Shown here: in pieces, positions 12,186 through 22,192 of the stretch
Layout of the letters: each line of letters begins with the position of its first letter
Position numbering within the stretch: position 1 is the stretch's first letter
Source: Pantoea eucrina
GTDB lineage: Bacteria > Pseudomonadota > Gammaproteobacteria > Enterobacterales > Enterobacteriaceae
Length of the DNA: 64,000 nucleotides
Direction: 5' to 3'
Assembly (NCBI RefSeq): GCF_002095385.1
Contig: NZ_MIPP01000007.1
Location: forward strand, 1-64,000
Position numbers and translations under genes: made by a program
The notes under the pieces: generated by a model
Told to the model about the DNA's origin: nothing
Databases searched by the model: none
The model's input: only the letters and a program-made list of their open reading frames with translations

Positions 12186-12695
12186 TTATCGTTCATCTTT
12201 TGCAGAAAGGGGAGTGGGTGAGTGCGCCGCATCAGCCCGATCGCTGAGCGTTTCTGCAGCAGCAGGTGCCTGCGCCGGTGCGCTGGCGTGATGCTCCGCC
12301 TGTGCCGGCGTAACGGCGGCAGCCGGCGGCACATCAGGTTTAACCACGGCAGGCTGATGAATCGTATTCGCTTCATCCTCCGCTTTTTCGATATCAATAC
12401 TCTGCTGAACAGAGCGCTTCATGGAGTCAGCGGTTTTACGCAGCTCTTCCATTGACTGCTTCAGCTCCGGAGAGAGCGTTCCCTTTCCCGCCTCTTCCAC
12501 TTTCTTCAGGCTGTCCTGCAACTCCTGCAGCTTTAGCTCCTGCGCCAGCTCGTGCTGCACATTAGCCGCCAGCGAGCGAATTGCCCGGATCCAGCCCACT
12601 ACCGTTTTTACCGCCACCGGCAGACGTTGCGGCCCGAGTACAATCAGGCCGATCACGAACACCAGAACCAGTTCACTAAAGCCAATATCGAACAC
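12186..12695 (-). CDS. tatB: Sec-independent protein translocase subunit TatB
   Basis: TatB pairs with TatC in the twin-arginine signal-peptide receptor. It has one N-terminal membrane helix ([20 protein letters not shown]), the GPQRLP hinge, an amphipathic helix and a long polar tail rich in Ala, Pro and Gln. The 169 residues compare with 171 in E. coli. The initiator is a GTG at 12695. It lies between tatA (nine bases upstream) and tatC. Confidence 0.95.
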   Translation of the reverse strand: MFDIGFSELVLVFVIGLIVLGPQRLPVAVKTVVGWIRAIRSLAANVQHELAQELKLQELQDSLKKVEEAGKGTLSPELKQSMEELRKTADSMKRSVQQSIDIEKAEDEANTIHQPAVVKPDVPPAAAVTPAQAEHHASAPAQAPAAAETLSDRADAAHSPTPLSAKDER

Positions 12696-12704
12696 AGTTA
12701 CACC

Positions 12705-12950
12705 TTACTTATCCCGCGGCTGATCTTTATTCACCGGGTCATGCTGTTTATCTGCCAGCGTTTTGGCATTGAAGTCAGCATCCTGCTCTTTAGGCAGATC
12801 TTTTTTCTCATCTTCATCACTCATCGCTTTTTTAAAGCCGCGAATGGATGAGCCAAGATCTGAACCGAGGTTGCGCAGTTTATTGGTGCCGAACAGAAGT
12901 ACAACGATGACGGCAATGATTAACAATTGCCAGATACTGATACCGCCCAT
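12705..12950 (-). CDS. tatA: Sec-independent protein translocase subunit TatA
   Basis: TatA oligomerises to form the twin-arginine translocation pathway. The 81-residue protein has the single helix [20 protein letters not shown], the FGTNKLR hinge and the amphipathic helix [15 protein letters not shown], followed by a charged tail. I chose the ATG at 12950 because it gives the family N-terminus; an in-frame start 27 bases upstream adds residues absent from relatives. First gene of tatABC, about 100 bases after ubiB. Confidence 0.95.
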   Translation of the reverse strand: MGGISIWQLLIIAVIVVLLFGTNKLRNLGSDLGSSIRGFKKAMSDEDEKKDLPKEQDADFNAKTLADKQHDPVNKDQPRDK

Positions 12951-13054
12951 GAGATATGCCTCTGAAATACTTAACAAAACGAAAAACTGTAATGTGGCGG
13001 GCCGGGAAACCGGCTCCGGCCTGCGACATTACGCGATTTGCACCAGGCAAACAA

Positions 13055-14692
13055 TTAGTTTGTCTTGCGCCAGCCCACCAGCCAGGTCACGATGCCCGCC
13101 GCCATTAACAGCGCCGGGAAGAAGTCCCAGTCAGGCCGGCTCAGGAGTACTGCCGTCCCGCTTAACAGCAGCGTGGCCCCCACGCCAAACAGGTAGCGCG
13201 ACTGGTGATGCCGGGTGCGCTGCGCGTTCAGTTCATTAACCAGTTTATCAACGCTGTGCTGCAATAACTTATGCTGGCGCATGCTGTCGTAAAACAGTTC
13301 CGGCAGTTCTGGCAGTTTCTCTGCCCAGAAAGGCGCTTTCTCTTTAACCTTACGTACCAGCGCCGGAAGACCAATCTGATCTTTGATCCACTCTTCCAGA
13401 AACGGCTTCGCGGTTTTCCATAAATCGAGCTGCGGATAGAGCTGACGTCCAATCCCTTCAATATAGAGTAGCGTTTTTTGCAGCAGCACCAGCTGCGGCT
13501 GCACTTCCATATTAAAGCGGCGCGCCGTGTTGAACAGGTTGAGCAGCACGTGACCAAATGAGATCTCCGCCAGCGGCTTCTCAAAAATCGGTTCGCAGAC
13601 GGTGCGGATTGCAAACTCAAAATCTTCAACGTTAGTATCGGGCGGCACCCAGCCGGAATCCACGTGGAGTTCCGCTACCTTGCGGTAGTCGCGGTTAAAA
13701 AAGGCAATAAAGTTTTCGGCCAGATAGCGCTTATCTTCTTTGTTAAGCGATCCCACAATCCCGCAGTCGATACCGATATATTGCGGATCTTCCGGACGAT
13801 CGTAACTGACAAAAATGTTGCCCGGATGCATATCGGCGTGAAAGAAGCTGTCGCGAAATACCTGGGTAAAGAAAACCTGCACGCCGCGTTCAGCCAGCAG
13901 CTTCATATTGACGCCGTGCTGCTCCAGCGTGGCGACATCGGAGATCGGGATCCCGTAAATCCGCTCCATCACCAGCATGGTTTCGCTGCAGTAATCGGAG
14001 TAGACCTCCGGTACGTAGAGCATGCGGCTCTGATCAAAATTACGGCGCAGCTGAATCGCATTGGCCGCTTCCCGCAGCAGATTGAGTTCATCAATCAGCG
14101 TTTTTTCGTAATCGCGGACCACTTCCATCGGACGCAGGCGGCGACCATCCGGCAACAGGCGCGGCACCCAGCGTGCCAGCCGGTAGATCAGCTTCATATC
14201 CGCTTTGATTACCGGCAGGATATCAGGGCGGATCACTTTGATGACCACTTTGCGGCCGTTAGATTTCAGCGTCGCGGTGTGGACCTGAGCAATAGAGGCA
14301 GAGGCGAGCGGTTTGATATCGAAATCGTCAAACCAGGTCTCAACCGGACCGCCAATCGAGCGCTCAATCTGCGCTTTTGCTTTTACGCCGTCAAACGGCG
14401 CGACGCGGTCCTGCAGGATTGCCAGCTCGTCGGCAATTTTAGGCGGAAACAGATCGCGACGGGTTGAGAGCATCTGACCAAACTTGATCCAGACCGGGCC
14501 AAGCTGCTCCATTGCCAGACGCAGGCGCAGGCCCATCTCCGCTTCTTTATGCCGGTTGGGGATCCAGAATACGCAGCGGCGCCACAGCCGCAGCGGCAGC
14601 GTGATGCGCATGTGCGGTATGAGTTCATCCAGCCCGTAGGTCAGAAAAATTTTAACGATAAAATATAAGCGCCGAAGTTCTCCGAGCGTCAT
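13055..14692 (-). CDS. ubiB: Ubiquinone biosynthesis accessory ATPase UbiB
   Basis: UbiB is an atypical protein-kinase-like (ABC1/ADCK) ATPase that supports ubiquinone synthesis at the membrane. The 545 residues match E. coli UbiB (546). The family KxGQ motif appears as [12 protein letters not shown], the ATP-binding VKVIRPDI and the catalytic/Mg-binding [13 protein letters not shown] and GIDCGIVG are present, and the C-terminus has two membrane helices ([16 protein letters not shown] and [16 protein letters not shown]). Its start overlaps the ubiJ stop by four bases, giving a ubiE-ubiJ-ubiB operon. Confidence 0.96.
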   Translation of the reverse strand: MTLGELRRLYFIVKIFLTYGLDELIPHMRITLPLRLWRRCVFWIPNRHKEAEMGLRLRLAMEQLGPVWIKFGQMLSTRRDLFPPKIADELAILQDRVAPFDGVKAKAQIERSIGGPVETWFDDFDIKPLASASIAQVHTATLKSNGRKVVIKVIRPDILPVIKADMKLIYRLARWVPRLLPDGRRLRPMEVVRDYEKTLIDELNLLREAANAIQLRRNFDQSRMLYVPEVYSDYCSETMLVMERIYGIPISDVATLEQHGVNMKLLAERGVQVFFTQVFRDSFFHADMHPGNIFVSYDRPEDPQYIGIDCGIVGSLNKEDKRYLAENFIAFFNRDYRKVAELHVDSGWVPPDTNVEDFEFAIRTVCEPIFEKPLAEISFGHVLLNLFNTARRFNMEVQPQLVLLQKTLLYIEGIGRQLYPQLDLWKTAKPFLEEWIKDQIGLPALVRKVKEKAPFWAEKLPELPELFYDSMRQHKLLQHSVDKLVNELNAQRTRHHQSRYLFGVGATLLLSGTAVLLSRPDWDFFPALLMAAGIVTWLVGWRKTN

Positions 14693-15294
14693 TTCGCCTC
14701 CCGCTGTGCCAGACGCGCCTCAAAGGCGTTTAGTGAACGCTCCATCGCTTCAACCTCTTCTGCAAACCATGCCAGCTCCAGCGCACCCGGCGCCAGCCGC
14801 CACTCTTCGGTTACCACCTGGCTGAGATAGTCCTGACGGCGCGTTACCTGCTGCTGCGCAAAAGCCAGCGCCCGCCTGCCGGCCTGACTGATACCCTGTG
14901 CCGCAATATCACCGGTCCAGGGTGCCAGATACTCTGCCGGATCGAGTTCAGCCAGATCCATTAATGCGGAGAACTGCTGTACCACCTGCAGATCGCCCTC
15001 AACGTTCAGCTCGCCGCTGCGGATCAGGCCGGTGAGCTGCTGGCGATCGCGCAGTTTAGGCAACGTACTCAGGCGCAGGCTGACGCTGCAGTCGCTGCTG
15101 TCCTGCCAGTCGCCCAGCACGTCCAGTCGCGTTTCGCTGAAGACCAGCACAAGGGGAAAATCGAGCTCCTGCAGCCGCAGCAGCAGCACCTTACCTGCCA
15201 GGCGCTGCCGGGCGGCTTTCAGGCTACGATCGCGATAAAGTACACGATTCAGCGCGGTTTCAAACGCGCCGGTAATAAGAGGGGTTAGCGTCAT
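14689..15294 (-). CDS. ubiJ: Ubiquinone biosynthesis accessory factor UbiJ
   Basis: UbiJ (formerly YigP) is an SCP2-domain lipid-binding protein that, with UbiK, supports the soluble Ubi complex. The 201 residues equal E. coli UbiJ. The recognisable core is [20 protein letters not shown] and the block [11 protein letters not shown] chose the ATG at 15294 rather than the GTG at 15300. In E. coli the 3' part of this gene also gives rise to the small RNA EsrE; I cannot judge from sequence alone whether that holds here. Confidence 0.93.
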   Translation of the reverse strand: MTLTPLITGAFETALNRVLYRDRSLKAARQRLAGKVLLLRLQELDFPLVLVFSETRLDVLGDWQDSSDCSVSLRLSTLPKLRDRQQLTGLIRSGELNVEGDLQVVQQFSALMDLAELDPAEYLAPWTGDIAAQGISQAGRRALAFAQQQVTRRQDYLSQVVTEEWRLAPGALELAWFAEEVEAMERSLNAFEARLAQREAK

Positions 15295-15300
15295 GGTCAC

Positions 15301-16059
15301 TCAGAACTTAAAGCCACGATGCAGCGCGACAATGCCGCCAGTCATGTTGTGATACGTGCTGTTTTCAAAACCGGCGTCGTTCATCATCGCTTTCAGGGTC
15401 TCCTGATCGGGATGCATACGAATAGATTCAGCCAGATAGCGATAGCTCTCTGCGTCATTCGCCACCAGCTGCCCGATACGCGGCAGAATATGGAATGAAT
15501 AGGCGTCATACGCCTTGCTCAGCGGATCCAGCACCGGCTTAGAAAACTCCAGCACCAGCAGACGACCGCCCGGCTTCAGCACGCGAAACATTGAAGCCAG
15601 CGCTTTCTCTTTTTCCGTGACGTTGCGCAGGCCAAACGAGATGGTGATGCAGTCAAAATAGTTATCCGGGAACGGCAGAGCTTCCGCATTCGCCTGCACA
15701 TAGCTGACGTTGCCGGTGACCCCAAGATTACGCAGCTTTTCACGGCCCATTTTCAGCATCGAGCTGTTAATATCCGCCAGAACCACCTGCCCGGTTTCAC
15801 CCACCAGACGGGAAAATTTCGCCGTGAGATCGCCCGTGCCGCCTGCCAGGTCGAGCACGCGCTGACCGCGACGCACGCCGCTGCTGTCAATGGTAAAACG
15901 CTTCCATACGCGATGGACGCCGAACGACATCAAATCGTTCATCAGGTCATATTTTGCCGCAACGGAATGAAACACGTCCGCGACTTTATCGGCCTTTTCA
16001 CTTTTTGCTACGGTCTGGAAGCCAAAGTGAGTAGTTTCCTGCTGTGATTCATCTGCCAT
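15301..16059 (-). CDS. ubiE: Ubiquinone/menaquinone C-methyltransferase UbiE
   Basis: UbiE uses S-adenosylmethionine to C-methylate demethylmenaquinol and the ubiquinone precursor 2-polyprenyl-6-methoxy-1,4-benzoquinol. The class I methyltransferase motif I is [15 protein letters not shown]; UbiE signature blocks [11 protein letters not shown] and [13 protein letters not shown] are present. The ATG at 16059 gives 252 residues (E. coli 251); an upstream start at 16122 adds 21 residues with no counterpart in E. coli. It leads the ubiE-ubiJ-ubiB operon. Confidence 0.96.
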   Translation of the reverse strand: MADESQQETTHFGFQTVAKSEKADKVADVFHSVAAKYDLMNDLMSFGVHRVWKRFTIDSSGVRRGQRVLDLAGGTGDLTAKFSRLVGETGQVVLADINSSMLKMGREKLRNLGVTGNVSYVQANAEALPFPDNYFDCITISFGLRNVTEKEKALASMFRVLKPGGRLLVLEFSKPVLDPLSKAYDAYSFHILPRIGQLVANDAESYRYLAESIRMHPDQETLKAMMNDAGFENSTYHNMTGGIVALHRGFKF

Positions 16060-16133
16060 CGGTTTTACCTGTTCCACAAATAATTCTCTCCGAAGTGTAT
16101 CAGAGTCGCGCGATCCGAGCACGTTGCCGCCGG

Positions 16134-17621
16134 TTATTCATTGATACGGCGCACTTCCGCTGCCGTTTCCGCATCATCCTCTGCCCAGCGCTCATCCGCT
16201 TCATCCGGCAGCGCCTGCTGCACCAGCTGCGGATTAATGGGCCGCTTAACTTCGACTCCCAGCGACTTAAACGCCTCGCTCTGGGCGATAAGATTGCCGC
16301 GCCCTTCTGCCAGCTTTTTCATCGCCTGCTGATAGCTCTGCTGCGCCTTGTCCAGATTATGTCCGATGCCGCTCATATCATCGACAAACAGCCGCATTTT
16401 GTCATAGAGCCGTGCGGCGCGATCGGCAATCCGCTGGGCGTTGCGGCTCTGATGCTCATAGCGCCACAGATTATTGATAGTACGCAGCGCCACCAGCAGC
16501 GTAGTCGGACTGACCAGCATGATATTCTGCTGCAGCGCCTCGCTAATCAGTTCAGGCTGCCGATCGATGGCCAGCAAAAACGCCGGCTCCACCGGTATAA
16601 ACATCAGCACATAATCCAGCGAGCGTAAACCGGGTAATTGTTGATAATCTTTTCGCCCCAGCAGACGAATATGACCGCGCATCGCCGCAACATGGTCCTG
16701 AATAGCCAGCTCCCGTGCGGCATCATCCTCAGCGTTGAAGTAGCGCTCATACGCGACCAGCGTCATCTTGGCATCCACCACCACATCTTTGCCCTGCGGC
16801 AGCCGGACAATCACGTCGGGCTGCATGCGCCCCTGCTCCAGCGCGATGTTAACCTGGGTTTCATACTCATACCCCTCACGCAGGCCGGACGCTTCCAGTA
16901 CCCGACTGAGCACCACTTCGCCCCAGTTACCCTGAATCTTGTTGTCGCCTTTCAGCGCTTTGGTCAGGTTTAACGCCTCCTGCGCCATTTGTGCATTGAG
17001 CTGCTGCAGCTGGCGGATCTCATACGTTAACGTATGACGCTCACGCGCCTCCTGACCAAAACTCTCATTGACCTGACGGCGAAAGCCATCCAGCTGATCG
17101 CGCAGCGGCGCAATCAGGCTGTTAAGACTCTGACGATTTTGCTCATCAACACGGCGACCGCTGTTTTCAAAAATGCGGTTCGCAAGATTCTCAAACTGGG
17201 CGCTCAGACGCTGCTCGCTGCTGGTCAGCAGCCGCTGCTTCTCTTCAGCGGCAAAGCGCGTCTCCTCCAGCCGGATAGTTACCTCGCGCAGCTCCGCTTC
17301 CTGTGCGCTGTTGATCTCCAGCTGATTACGCAGCTCGCGGCTGAGCTGTTCACTTTCAGCACGCCAGTAATCCAGCTGCTGCAGGCGCTCCTGCGCCCCG
17401 CTCAGGGTGCCATGCAGCTGCCGCAGCTCCTGTTCACGCTGCCGGAGCTGCAGCTGCAGCTGTTCCTGTTCGCGCTGCTGACGCTGCTGCGCCGCTTCCA
17501 GCAGGCGATGCTCCGCAGTCAGGCTGGCGTGCTGCTGACCGGCACGCAGCTGCGCCAGCAGCCAGCCGATACCCAGACCGGCCAGTGCCAGTACAAGCGT
17601 AATAATAAGTTGCTGATCCAT
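16134..17621 (-). CDS. rmuC: DNA recombination protein RmuC
   Basis: RmuC limits recombination between inverted repeats and has a nuclease-like fold. The 495-residue protein has an N-terminal membrane helix (about residues 5-23), a long Gln/Glu-rich coiled coil (about 30-190) and the conserved RmuC domain, with [20 protein letters not shown] and [13 protein letters not shown]. In E. coli rmuC sits between udp and ubiE; here an extra gene separates it from udp. Confidence 0.94.
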   Translation of the reverse strand: MDQQLIITLVLALAGLGIGWLLAQLRAGQQHASLTAEHRLLEAAQQRQQREQEQLQLQLRQREQELRQLHGTLSGAQERLQQLDYWRAESEQLSRELRNQLEINSAQEAELREVTIRLEETRFAAEEKQRLLTSSEQRLSAQFENLANRIFENSGRRVDEQNRQSLNSLIAPLRDQLDGFRRQVNESFGQEARERHTLTYEIRQLQQLNAQMAQEALNLTKALKGDNKIQGNWGEVVLSRVLEASGLREGYEYETQVNIALEQGRMQPDVIVRLPQGKDVVVDAKMTLVAYERYFNAEDDAARELAIQDHVAAMRGHIRLLGRKDYQQLPGLRSLDYVLMFIPVEPAFLLAIDRQPELISEALQQNIMLVSPTTLLVALRTINNLWRYEHQSRNAQRIADRAARLYDKMRLFVDDMSGIGHNLDKAQQSYQQAMKKLAEGRGNLIAQSEAFKSLGVEVKRPINPQLVQQALPDEADERWAEDDAETAAEVRRINE

Positions 17622-17712
17622 GATCCCCCCGCCCCTCGCGATGCTCAGGGGAAAGGTAAAGTTGGCCTGGAGGAATGTCTACTGAAATCTCTGACCGCCA
17701 GGCCGCAGGAGG

Positions 17713-18984
17713 TCAGCAGGCTCTGACCGTGAGTTCGCCCGCTTTCCAGGCATCGATCAGGAAAAACGGCATCGGCAGCACCCATTCACTCTCATTCACC
17801 ACGCGCGCCGGATAACACCAGCTCTGGCCGCCACAGGCGAGTTCAACCTGCTGCGCACCGTTGCAGGGGGCAGTGGCCTTACCGGTCATGCTGGCATAGC
17901 CGGCGTTACTGCCGACATGAAAATGTTCTGTCTGCCAGCGAACGGGGGCGTGAGCGGGCCACGGCTGCGCCTGATGAAAATGAAAAATATCGTCATGACT
18001 GAGCAGGCTGGCACGAACGGTGGGCCACAGCGCCACTTTGAGGAAATATTGATCGGTGAAGCGCTGATTGCCGGTGTAGCGCGCCATAAAGTCGCGCATC
18101 TGCTGCGCAAGGTTGCGGACGACGCCGTGACAGCCGCCCCACATTCCGGCCAGCAGCAGTTCGGTATGGGTAAAGTAGTCACGCATATGATGAAACCAGA
18201 ACGGCGAGTCGAGCCAGGCCTGCACGGCCGCAGCTTCGCGCTCTGACAGCAGCGAGTCGGCGTCGCGAATGATAAAGCGCCTGACCGTGGGGTCATCCAT
18301 CACCAGAAAGCGCCAGAGCGTAGGCTGAATCTCTTTTTCGTGCGACATATCCACCAGCTGCGCGCCGGCGTGCTGCAGGCGCTGCCAGACATGCTGCGGC
18401 ACGCTTTCATCCAGATAGACGCGACACTGCCATGCCGGATAGAGCTCGCGCGCCACTTCAACGTTTTTAATCAGCGTTTCGCAGTAGCGCGGCTGGTTGC
18501 CATACAGGCTGAACGCAATACTGTTTTCCGCCGGGTTGTGCGGGTTAAACGCCGGCGGCGCATCAGCCGGAAACGGCTGCTTTTGTCCGGCAGAAAAGCG
18601 CGCATCGGAGTGCATCAGCGAAGCCAGGCCGTAGCGTGCCACCTCATCCGGCTTATCCAGCCAGCCACAGACCTCGGTCAGGCCATCCAGCCAGGTTTCC
18701 GAAGCCTGTGCACGCTGTGCGTCAGGCGCCTGGCAGATTTTCTGATAGATTTTGTACGATTTTTTATAGTCGCCGGTGCGCATCAGCGTCAGTGCATAGT
18801 CGCTGAGCACCTGCATATGGTTCGGCATTACCCGCAATACCGCTTCACAGCACTGACGCGCCTGCGCGTAGTCGCCGTCGGCCATCGCCTGGCGAAACTG
18901 CGCGGCGGCGTGTTCAACGCGCGCCTGCGCAGCAGCGGGATTATTGACAGAGGCGGAACGGGGAGCGGAGAAGGTCTTACGCAT
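17713..18984 (-). CDS. Tetratricopeptide-repeat protein with a glycosyltransferase-like C-terminal domain
   Basis: I do not recognise a named gene. The 423-residue product has about two TPR-like units near the N-terminus (about residues 25-95; GDYAQARQCCEAVL, GDYKKSYKIYQKI). The second half looks like a GT-A type glycosyltransferase: NSIAFSLYGNQPRYCETLIKN, then FIIRDADSLLSERE (a DXD-like DAD), HHMRDYFTHTELLLAGMWGG, and a late Asp/His block (SHDDIFHFH). No signal peptide or membrane helix is evident. The ATG at 18984 is chosen; an in-frame start 36 bases upstream is possible. It replaces the usual direct rmuC-udp junction. Function and acceptor are unknown. Confidence 0.8.
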   Translation of the reverse strand: MRKTFSAPRSASVNNPAAAQARVEHAAAQFRQAMADGDYAQARQCCEAVLRVMPNHMQVLSDYALTLMRTGDYKKSYKIYQKICQAPDAQRAQASETWLDGLTEVCGWLDKPDEVARYGLASLMHSDARFSAGQKQPFPADAPPAFNPHNPAENSIAFSLYGNQPRYCETLIKNVEVARELYPAWQCRVYLDESVPQHVWQRLQHAGAQLVDMSHEKEIQPTLWRFLVMDDPTVRRFIIRDADSLLSEREAAAVQAWLDSPFWFHHMRDYFTHTELLLAGMWGGCHGVVRNLAQQMRDFMARYTGNQRFTDQYFLKVALWPTVRASLLSHDDIFHFHQAQPWPAHAPVRWQTEHFHVGSNAGYASMTGKATAPCNGAQQVELACGGQSWCYPARVVNESEWVLPMPFFLIDAWKAGELTVRAC

Positions 18985-19083
18985 AAAAGGGATCCCAGAG
19001 TTCGCTGAATAGGTGCGCATCCTGATTCGTCAGCGGCTGAGTTCCCTGTGAGGCGGGTCCCGCATCCATTGCCAACTGGCGCG

Positions 19084-19845
19084 CTACAGTAAGCGACGCG
19101 CGGCTTCCACCACAATTTTCACAGCGTCGCTCTCGGTCTGCTTCATGGTTGCCGCGTCCGGGATCTCTTTTTGCGTACGGTTCACAATGACGCCAGCCAC
19201 CATGCCGGCACGCAGTCCCTGACTGGCGCACATGGTTAACAGTGTAGCGGATTCCATCTCATAGTTAAGTACGCCCATCGCCTGCCACTCCTGCATGGAG
19301 CCCTGGAAGCGATTGACCACGCGACCAGAGAAAGTGTCGTAACGCTCCTGACCCGGGTAGAAGGTGTCAGAAGAGGCAGTGATGCCGATATGGGTACGCG
19401 CGCCGCACTCTTCTGCCGCCGCGACCAGCGCCGTGGTACAGGCAAAATCGGCCACGGCCGGAAACTCCATTGGAGCAAAGTGCAGGCTGGCGCCATCCAG
19501 GCGTACTGAGGCGGTCGTCACCAGCACGTCACCGACGTTAATGTGCGGCTGAATGGCACCGGTGGTGCCGACACGCAGGAAGGTCCGGACGCCGAGCTGC
19601 GCCAGCTCTTCTACCGCAATTGAGGTTGAAGGACCACCGATACCGGTTGAGCAGACCACTACCGGCTTGCCGTCGATCTCCGCCAGCCAGGTAGTGAATT
19701 CACGATGCGACGCCAGATGCTGCGGATTCTCCATCAGCGCAGCGATTTTTTTCACCCGCTCCGGGTCGCCCGGGACGATCGCCAGCGTAGCGCCTTTCAG
19801 GTCAGCTTTAGTGATACCAAGGTGGAAAACGTCAGACTGGGTCAT
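19084..19845 (-). CDS. udp: Uridine phosphorylase
   Basis: Udp converts uridine and phosphate to uracil and ribose-1-phosphate. The 253 residues equal E. coli Udp. Phosphate- and nucleoside-binding blocks include [20 protein letters not shown], and the base-recognition stretch with FQGSMQEW and MEMESA-type [11 protein letters not shown]. The upstream region shared with ysgA has two CRP-like sites, in line with the CRP/CytR control known for E. coli udp. Confidence 0.97.
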   Translation of the reverse strand: MTQSDVFHLGITKADLKGATLAIVPGDPERVKKIAALMENPQHLASHREFTTWLAEIDGKPVVVCSTGIGGPSTSIAVEELAQLGVRTFLRVGTTGAIQPHINVGDVLVTTASVRLDGASLHFAPMEFPAVADFACTTALVAAAEECGARTHIGITASSDTFYPGQERYDTFSGRVVNRFQGSMQEWQAMGVLNYEMESATLLTMCASQGLRAGMVAGVIVNRTQKEIPDAATMKQTESDAVKIVVEAARRLL

Positions 19846-19906
19846 ATCAGACTCCTGCTAATTAAGTATTGTGTCGCGCACTCTACGTGAGGCAGCGCGA
19901 CAAATA

Positions 19907-19922
19907 TGTGACATCTCTCACT
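19907..19922. promoter_or_regulatory. CRP-like site, udp-proximal
   Basis: TGTGA-CATCTC-TCACT matches the CRP consensus TGTGA-N6-TCACA at 9 of 10 positions. It lies 62 bases upstream of the udp start. E. coli udp has two CRP sites flanking a CytR site, and this arrangement is compatible. Confidence 0.75.
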
Positions 19923-19958
19923 TCAAATAATGAAAGTTACATTACCAACCGCACTATT

Positions 19959-19974
19959 TGTGATTTTTGTCACA
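19959..19974. promoter_or_regulatory. CRP site, udp-distal, perfect consensus
   Basis: TGTGA-TTTTTG-TCACA matches the CRP core consensus at all ten positions. It is centred 52 bases from the proximal site. Between them is GTTACATT (19936-19943), close to the CytR half-site GTTGCATT. It could serve udp and possibly the divergent ysgA. Confidence 0.82.
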
Positions 19975-20145
19975 ATATAACGCGCCGTTTCACACATTTA
20001 TCCGGCACGGTGCTGCGTAAGCTTCAGCGGCAATGTTAATACAGAAGCCGCATCTGAGAATCTGTTCCTTTTACCCTGTAACCATCCGGCTATTATGACC
20101 AGGCTATAGTTACCTGATTGCGCACCTGCCAGCACGGAGAGAACC

Positions 20146-20982
20146 ATGAAAACCACAGAAAATATGGCACAAGAATCGACCCCGGGTGGCTTCGCCTCAG
20201 CGGCGCAGCCCGCCGCCAGCAGCACAATCATTACCCAAAGCGATGCGATTCAGTGTGGCGAGACCTCAATTCCCAGCCAGGGGGAAAATCTGCCCGCCTG
20301 GTACGCACGACCTAAATCATTCAGCGGTACGCTGCCGGTGGTACTGGTGGTTCAGGAGATTTTCGGCGTACATGAGCATATCCGCGATCTGTGTCGCCGC
20401 CTGGCACTGGAGGGCTACCTCGCAGTGGCACCGGAACTCTATTTCCGCGAAGGCGATCCGCAGGAGTATCACGATATCCCGACGCTGCTCAGCGAGCTGG
20501 TGAGCAAAGTGCCCGACAGCCAGGTGCTTGCCGATCTCGATCATGCGGCAAACTGGGCTGCACGGCACGATGGCGATATTCGTCGTCTGGCGATTACCGG
20601 CTTCTGCTGGGGCGGGCGCATCAGCTGGCTGTTTGCCGCACACAATCCTCAGGTGCGTGCCGCAGCGGCGTGGTATGGCCGCCTGGAAGGAGAAAAAACG
20701 CTGAAGCAGCAGAAGCATCCGATTGATGTCGCCGTCGATCTGAACGCGCCGGTGCTCGGCCTGTATGGCGGGCAGGATGAGGGTATTCCGCTGGAGAGTA
20801 TCGATAAAATGCGTCAGGCGCTGCATGCCGCCAATGCCAGAGCGGAAATTGTGGTCTATCCGGATGCCGGTCATGCGTTTAACGCCGATTATCGTCCAGG
20901 CTACCATGCAGAATCGGCCCGGGATGGCTGGCAGCGTATGCTGGCGTGGTTCAAACAGTATGGGGTAGCCCCCAGCGCATAA
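20146..20982 (+). CDS. ysgA: Dienelactone hydrolase family protein YsgA
   Basis: This is a predicted alpha/beta-hydrolase of the dienelactone hydrolase family; its natural substrate is not established. The nucleophile is Cys154 in TGFCWGGR, with the Asp and His of the triad in GGQDEG and DAGHAFNADY. The 278 residues compare with 271 in E. coli YsgA. The ATG at 20146 follows GGAGAG; a second in-frame ATG lies 18 bases later. It is divergent from udp and followed by a strong terminator. Confidence 0.92.
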   Translation: MKTTENMAQESTPGGFASAAQPAASSTIITQSDAIQCGETSIPSQGENLPAWYARPKSFSGTLPVVLVVQEIFGVHEHIRDLCRRLALEGYLAVAPELYFREGDPQEYHDIPTLLSELVSKVPDSQVLADLDHAANWAARHDGDIRRLAITGFCWGGRISWLFAAHNPQVRAAAAWYGRLEGEKTLKQQKHPIDVAVDLNAPVLGLYGGQDEGIPLESIDKMRQALHAANARAEIVVYPDAGHAFNADYRPGYHAESARDGWQRMLAWFKQYGVAPSA

Positions 20983-20990
20983 CGTTATCC

Positions 20991-21012
20991 GGGGCGCTAA
21001 GGCGCCCTTTTT
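20991..21012 (+). terminator. Terminator after ysgA
   Basis: GGGCGC-TAAG-GCGCCC is a 6-bp stem with a tetraloop followed directly by five T. It separates ysgA from metR. Confidence 0.85.
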
Positions 21013-21075
21013 CATGCACGTTCTGCTTTTGACGCCCGCGTTTGCTGCCTCTGCGCACAGCAGCCCATCCCATTT

Positions 21076-21117
21076 AGCCATCCAGATGTTTACACCGCCA
21101 CAATCTGCGGGTAGTGT
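21076..21117 (+). promoter_or_regulatory. Candidate metR promoter with MetJ-like boxes
   Basis: Two adjacent octamers, AGCCATCC and AGATGTTT (21076-21091), match the MetJ met box AGACGTCT at 5 and 6 of 8 positions. They overlap a possible promoter: TTTACA (21089-21094), 17-bp spacer, TAGTGT (21112-21117). The -10 match is weak. MetJ repression of metR is known in E. coli; here the site is inferred. Confidence 0.4.
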
Positions 21118-21162
21118 ATAGCTTACCGCGTTATTCGTTTTGTCCCGCTGTGAAGGATTCTC

Positions 21163-22098
21163 ATGATCGAACTCAAACACCTGCGAACGCTGCAGGCGTT
21201 ACACAACACCGGCTCGCTCGCCGCCGCTGCGGCGCAGCTGCACCAGACGCAGTCTGCGTTATCGCATCAGTTCAGCGATCTGGAGCAGCGCCTTGGCTTC
21301 CGGCTGTTTGTGCGTAAAAGCCAGCCGCTGCGCTTTACGCCGCAGGGTGAGATTTTACTGCAGCTGGCAGAGCAGGTACTGCCGCAGATCCAGCAGGCGC
21401 TGCAGGCGTGTCATGAGCCACAGCAGCAGGCCACGCTGCGCATCGCTATTGAATGTCACAGCTGTATTCAGTGGCTGACGCCTGCGCTGAATAACTTCCG
21501 CAAGAGCTGGCCGCAGGTGGTGATGGATTTTAAATCCGGCGTCACCTTTGATCCGCAGCCGGCGCTGCAGCAGGGCGAACTGGATGTGGTACTGACCTCG
21601 GATATTCTGCCGCGCAGCGGGCTGTTTTATACGCCGATGTTTGATTTTGAGATGCGGCTGGTGCTGGCACCCGATCATCCGCTGGCGCAGCGCACGCATA
21701 TTACGCCGCAGGATTTCGCTGATGAAGTTTTAATGATCTACCCGGTACAGCGCCAGCGGCTGGATGTCTGGCGTCACTTTCTGCAGCCCGCCGGCGTCAG
21801 CCCGGCGCTGAAAAGCGTGGACAATACACTGCTGCTGATTCAGATGGTTTCGGCGCAGATGGGGATCGCCGCCCTGCCGCACTGGGTGGTTGAGAACTTT
21901 GAAAAGCAGGGGCTGGTCGTCACCAAAACGCTGGGCGACGGTCTCTGGAGCCGGCTCTACGCCGCCGTACGCGAAGGCGAACAGCGTCAGCCGGTGCTGG
22001 AAGCCTTTGTGCGCTTTGCCCGCCAGCACGCCTGCGATCACCTGCCGTTTGTGCGCGACGCCTCGCAGCCGGGCGCGGTATTACCCGGCGCATCCTGA
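21163..22098 (+). CDS. metR: LysR-type transcriptional regulator MetR
   Basis: MetR activates methionine-synthesis genes (metE, metH, glyA and others) with homocysteine as co-regulator. The 311-residue protein has an N-terminal winged helix-turn-helix ([38 protein letters not shown]) and a LysR substrate-binding domain. E. coli MetR has 317 residues. AGGA precedes the ATG. In E. coli metR is divergent from metE; here ysgA lies upstream and no metE is present. Confidence 0.94.
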   Translation: MIELKHLRTLQALHNTGSLAAAAAQLHQTQSALSHQFSDLEQRLGFRLFVRKSQPLRFTPQGEILLQLAEQVLPQIQQALQACHEPQQQATLRIAIECHSCIQWLTPALNNFRKSWPQVVMDFKSGVTFDPQPALQQGELDVVLTSDILPRSGLFYTPMFDFEMRLVLAPDHPLAQRTHITPQDFADEVLMIYPVQRQRLDVWRHFLQPAGVSPALKSVDNTLLLIQMVSAQMGIAALPHWVVENFEKQGLVVTKTLGDGLWSRLYAAVREGEQRQPVLEAFVRFARQHACDHLPFVRDASQPGAVLPGAS

Positions 22099-22192
22099 TG
22101 GTCCGGTGCGGCGTGCGTGCGCCGCGCTGTTATCCCCGCCCCGCCTGCACTATAATGCGCCGCCTTTTACTGCATACCCGGAGAGTTTCACC

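Noticed and set aside
21890-22192. An upstream extension of yehS overlapping metR.
   Set aside because: The extra 101 residues are metR read in another frame; the ATG at 22193 has a good ribosome-binding site and the family N-terminus.
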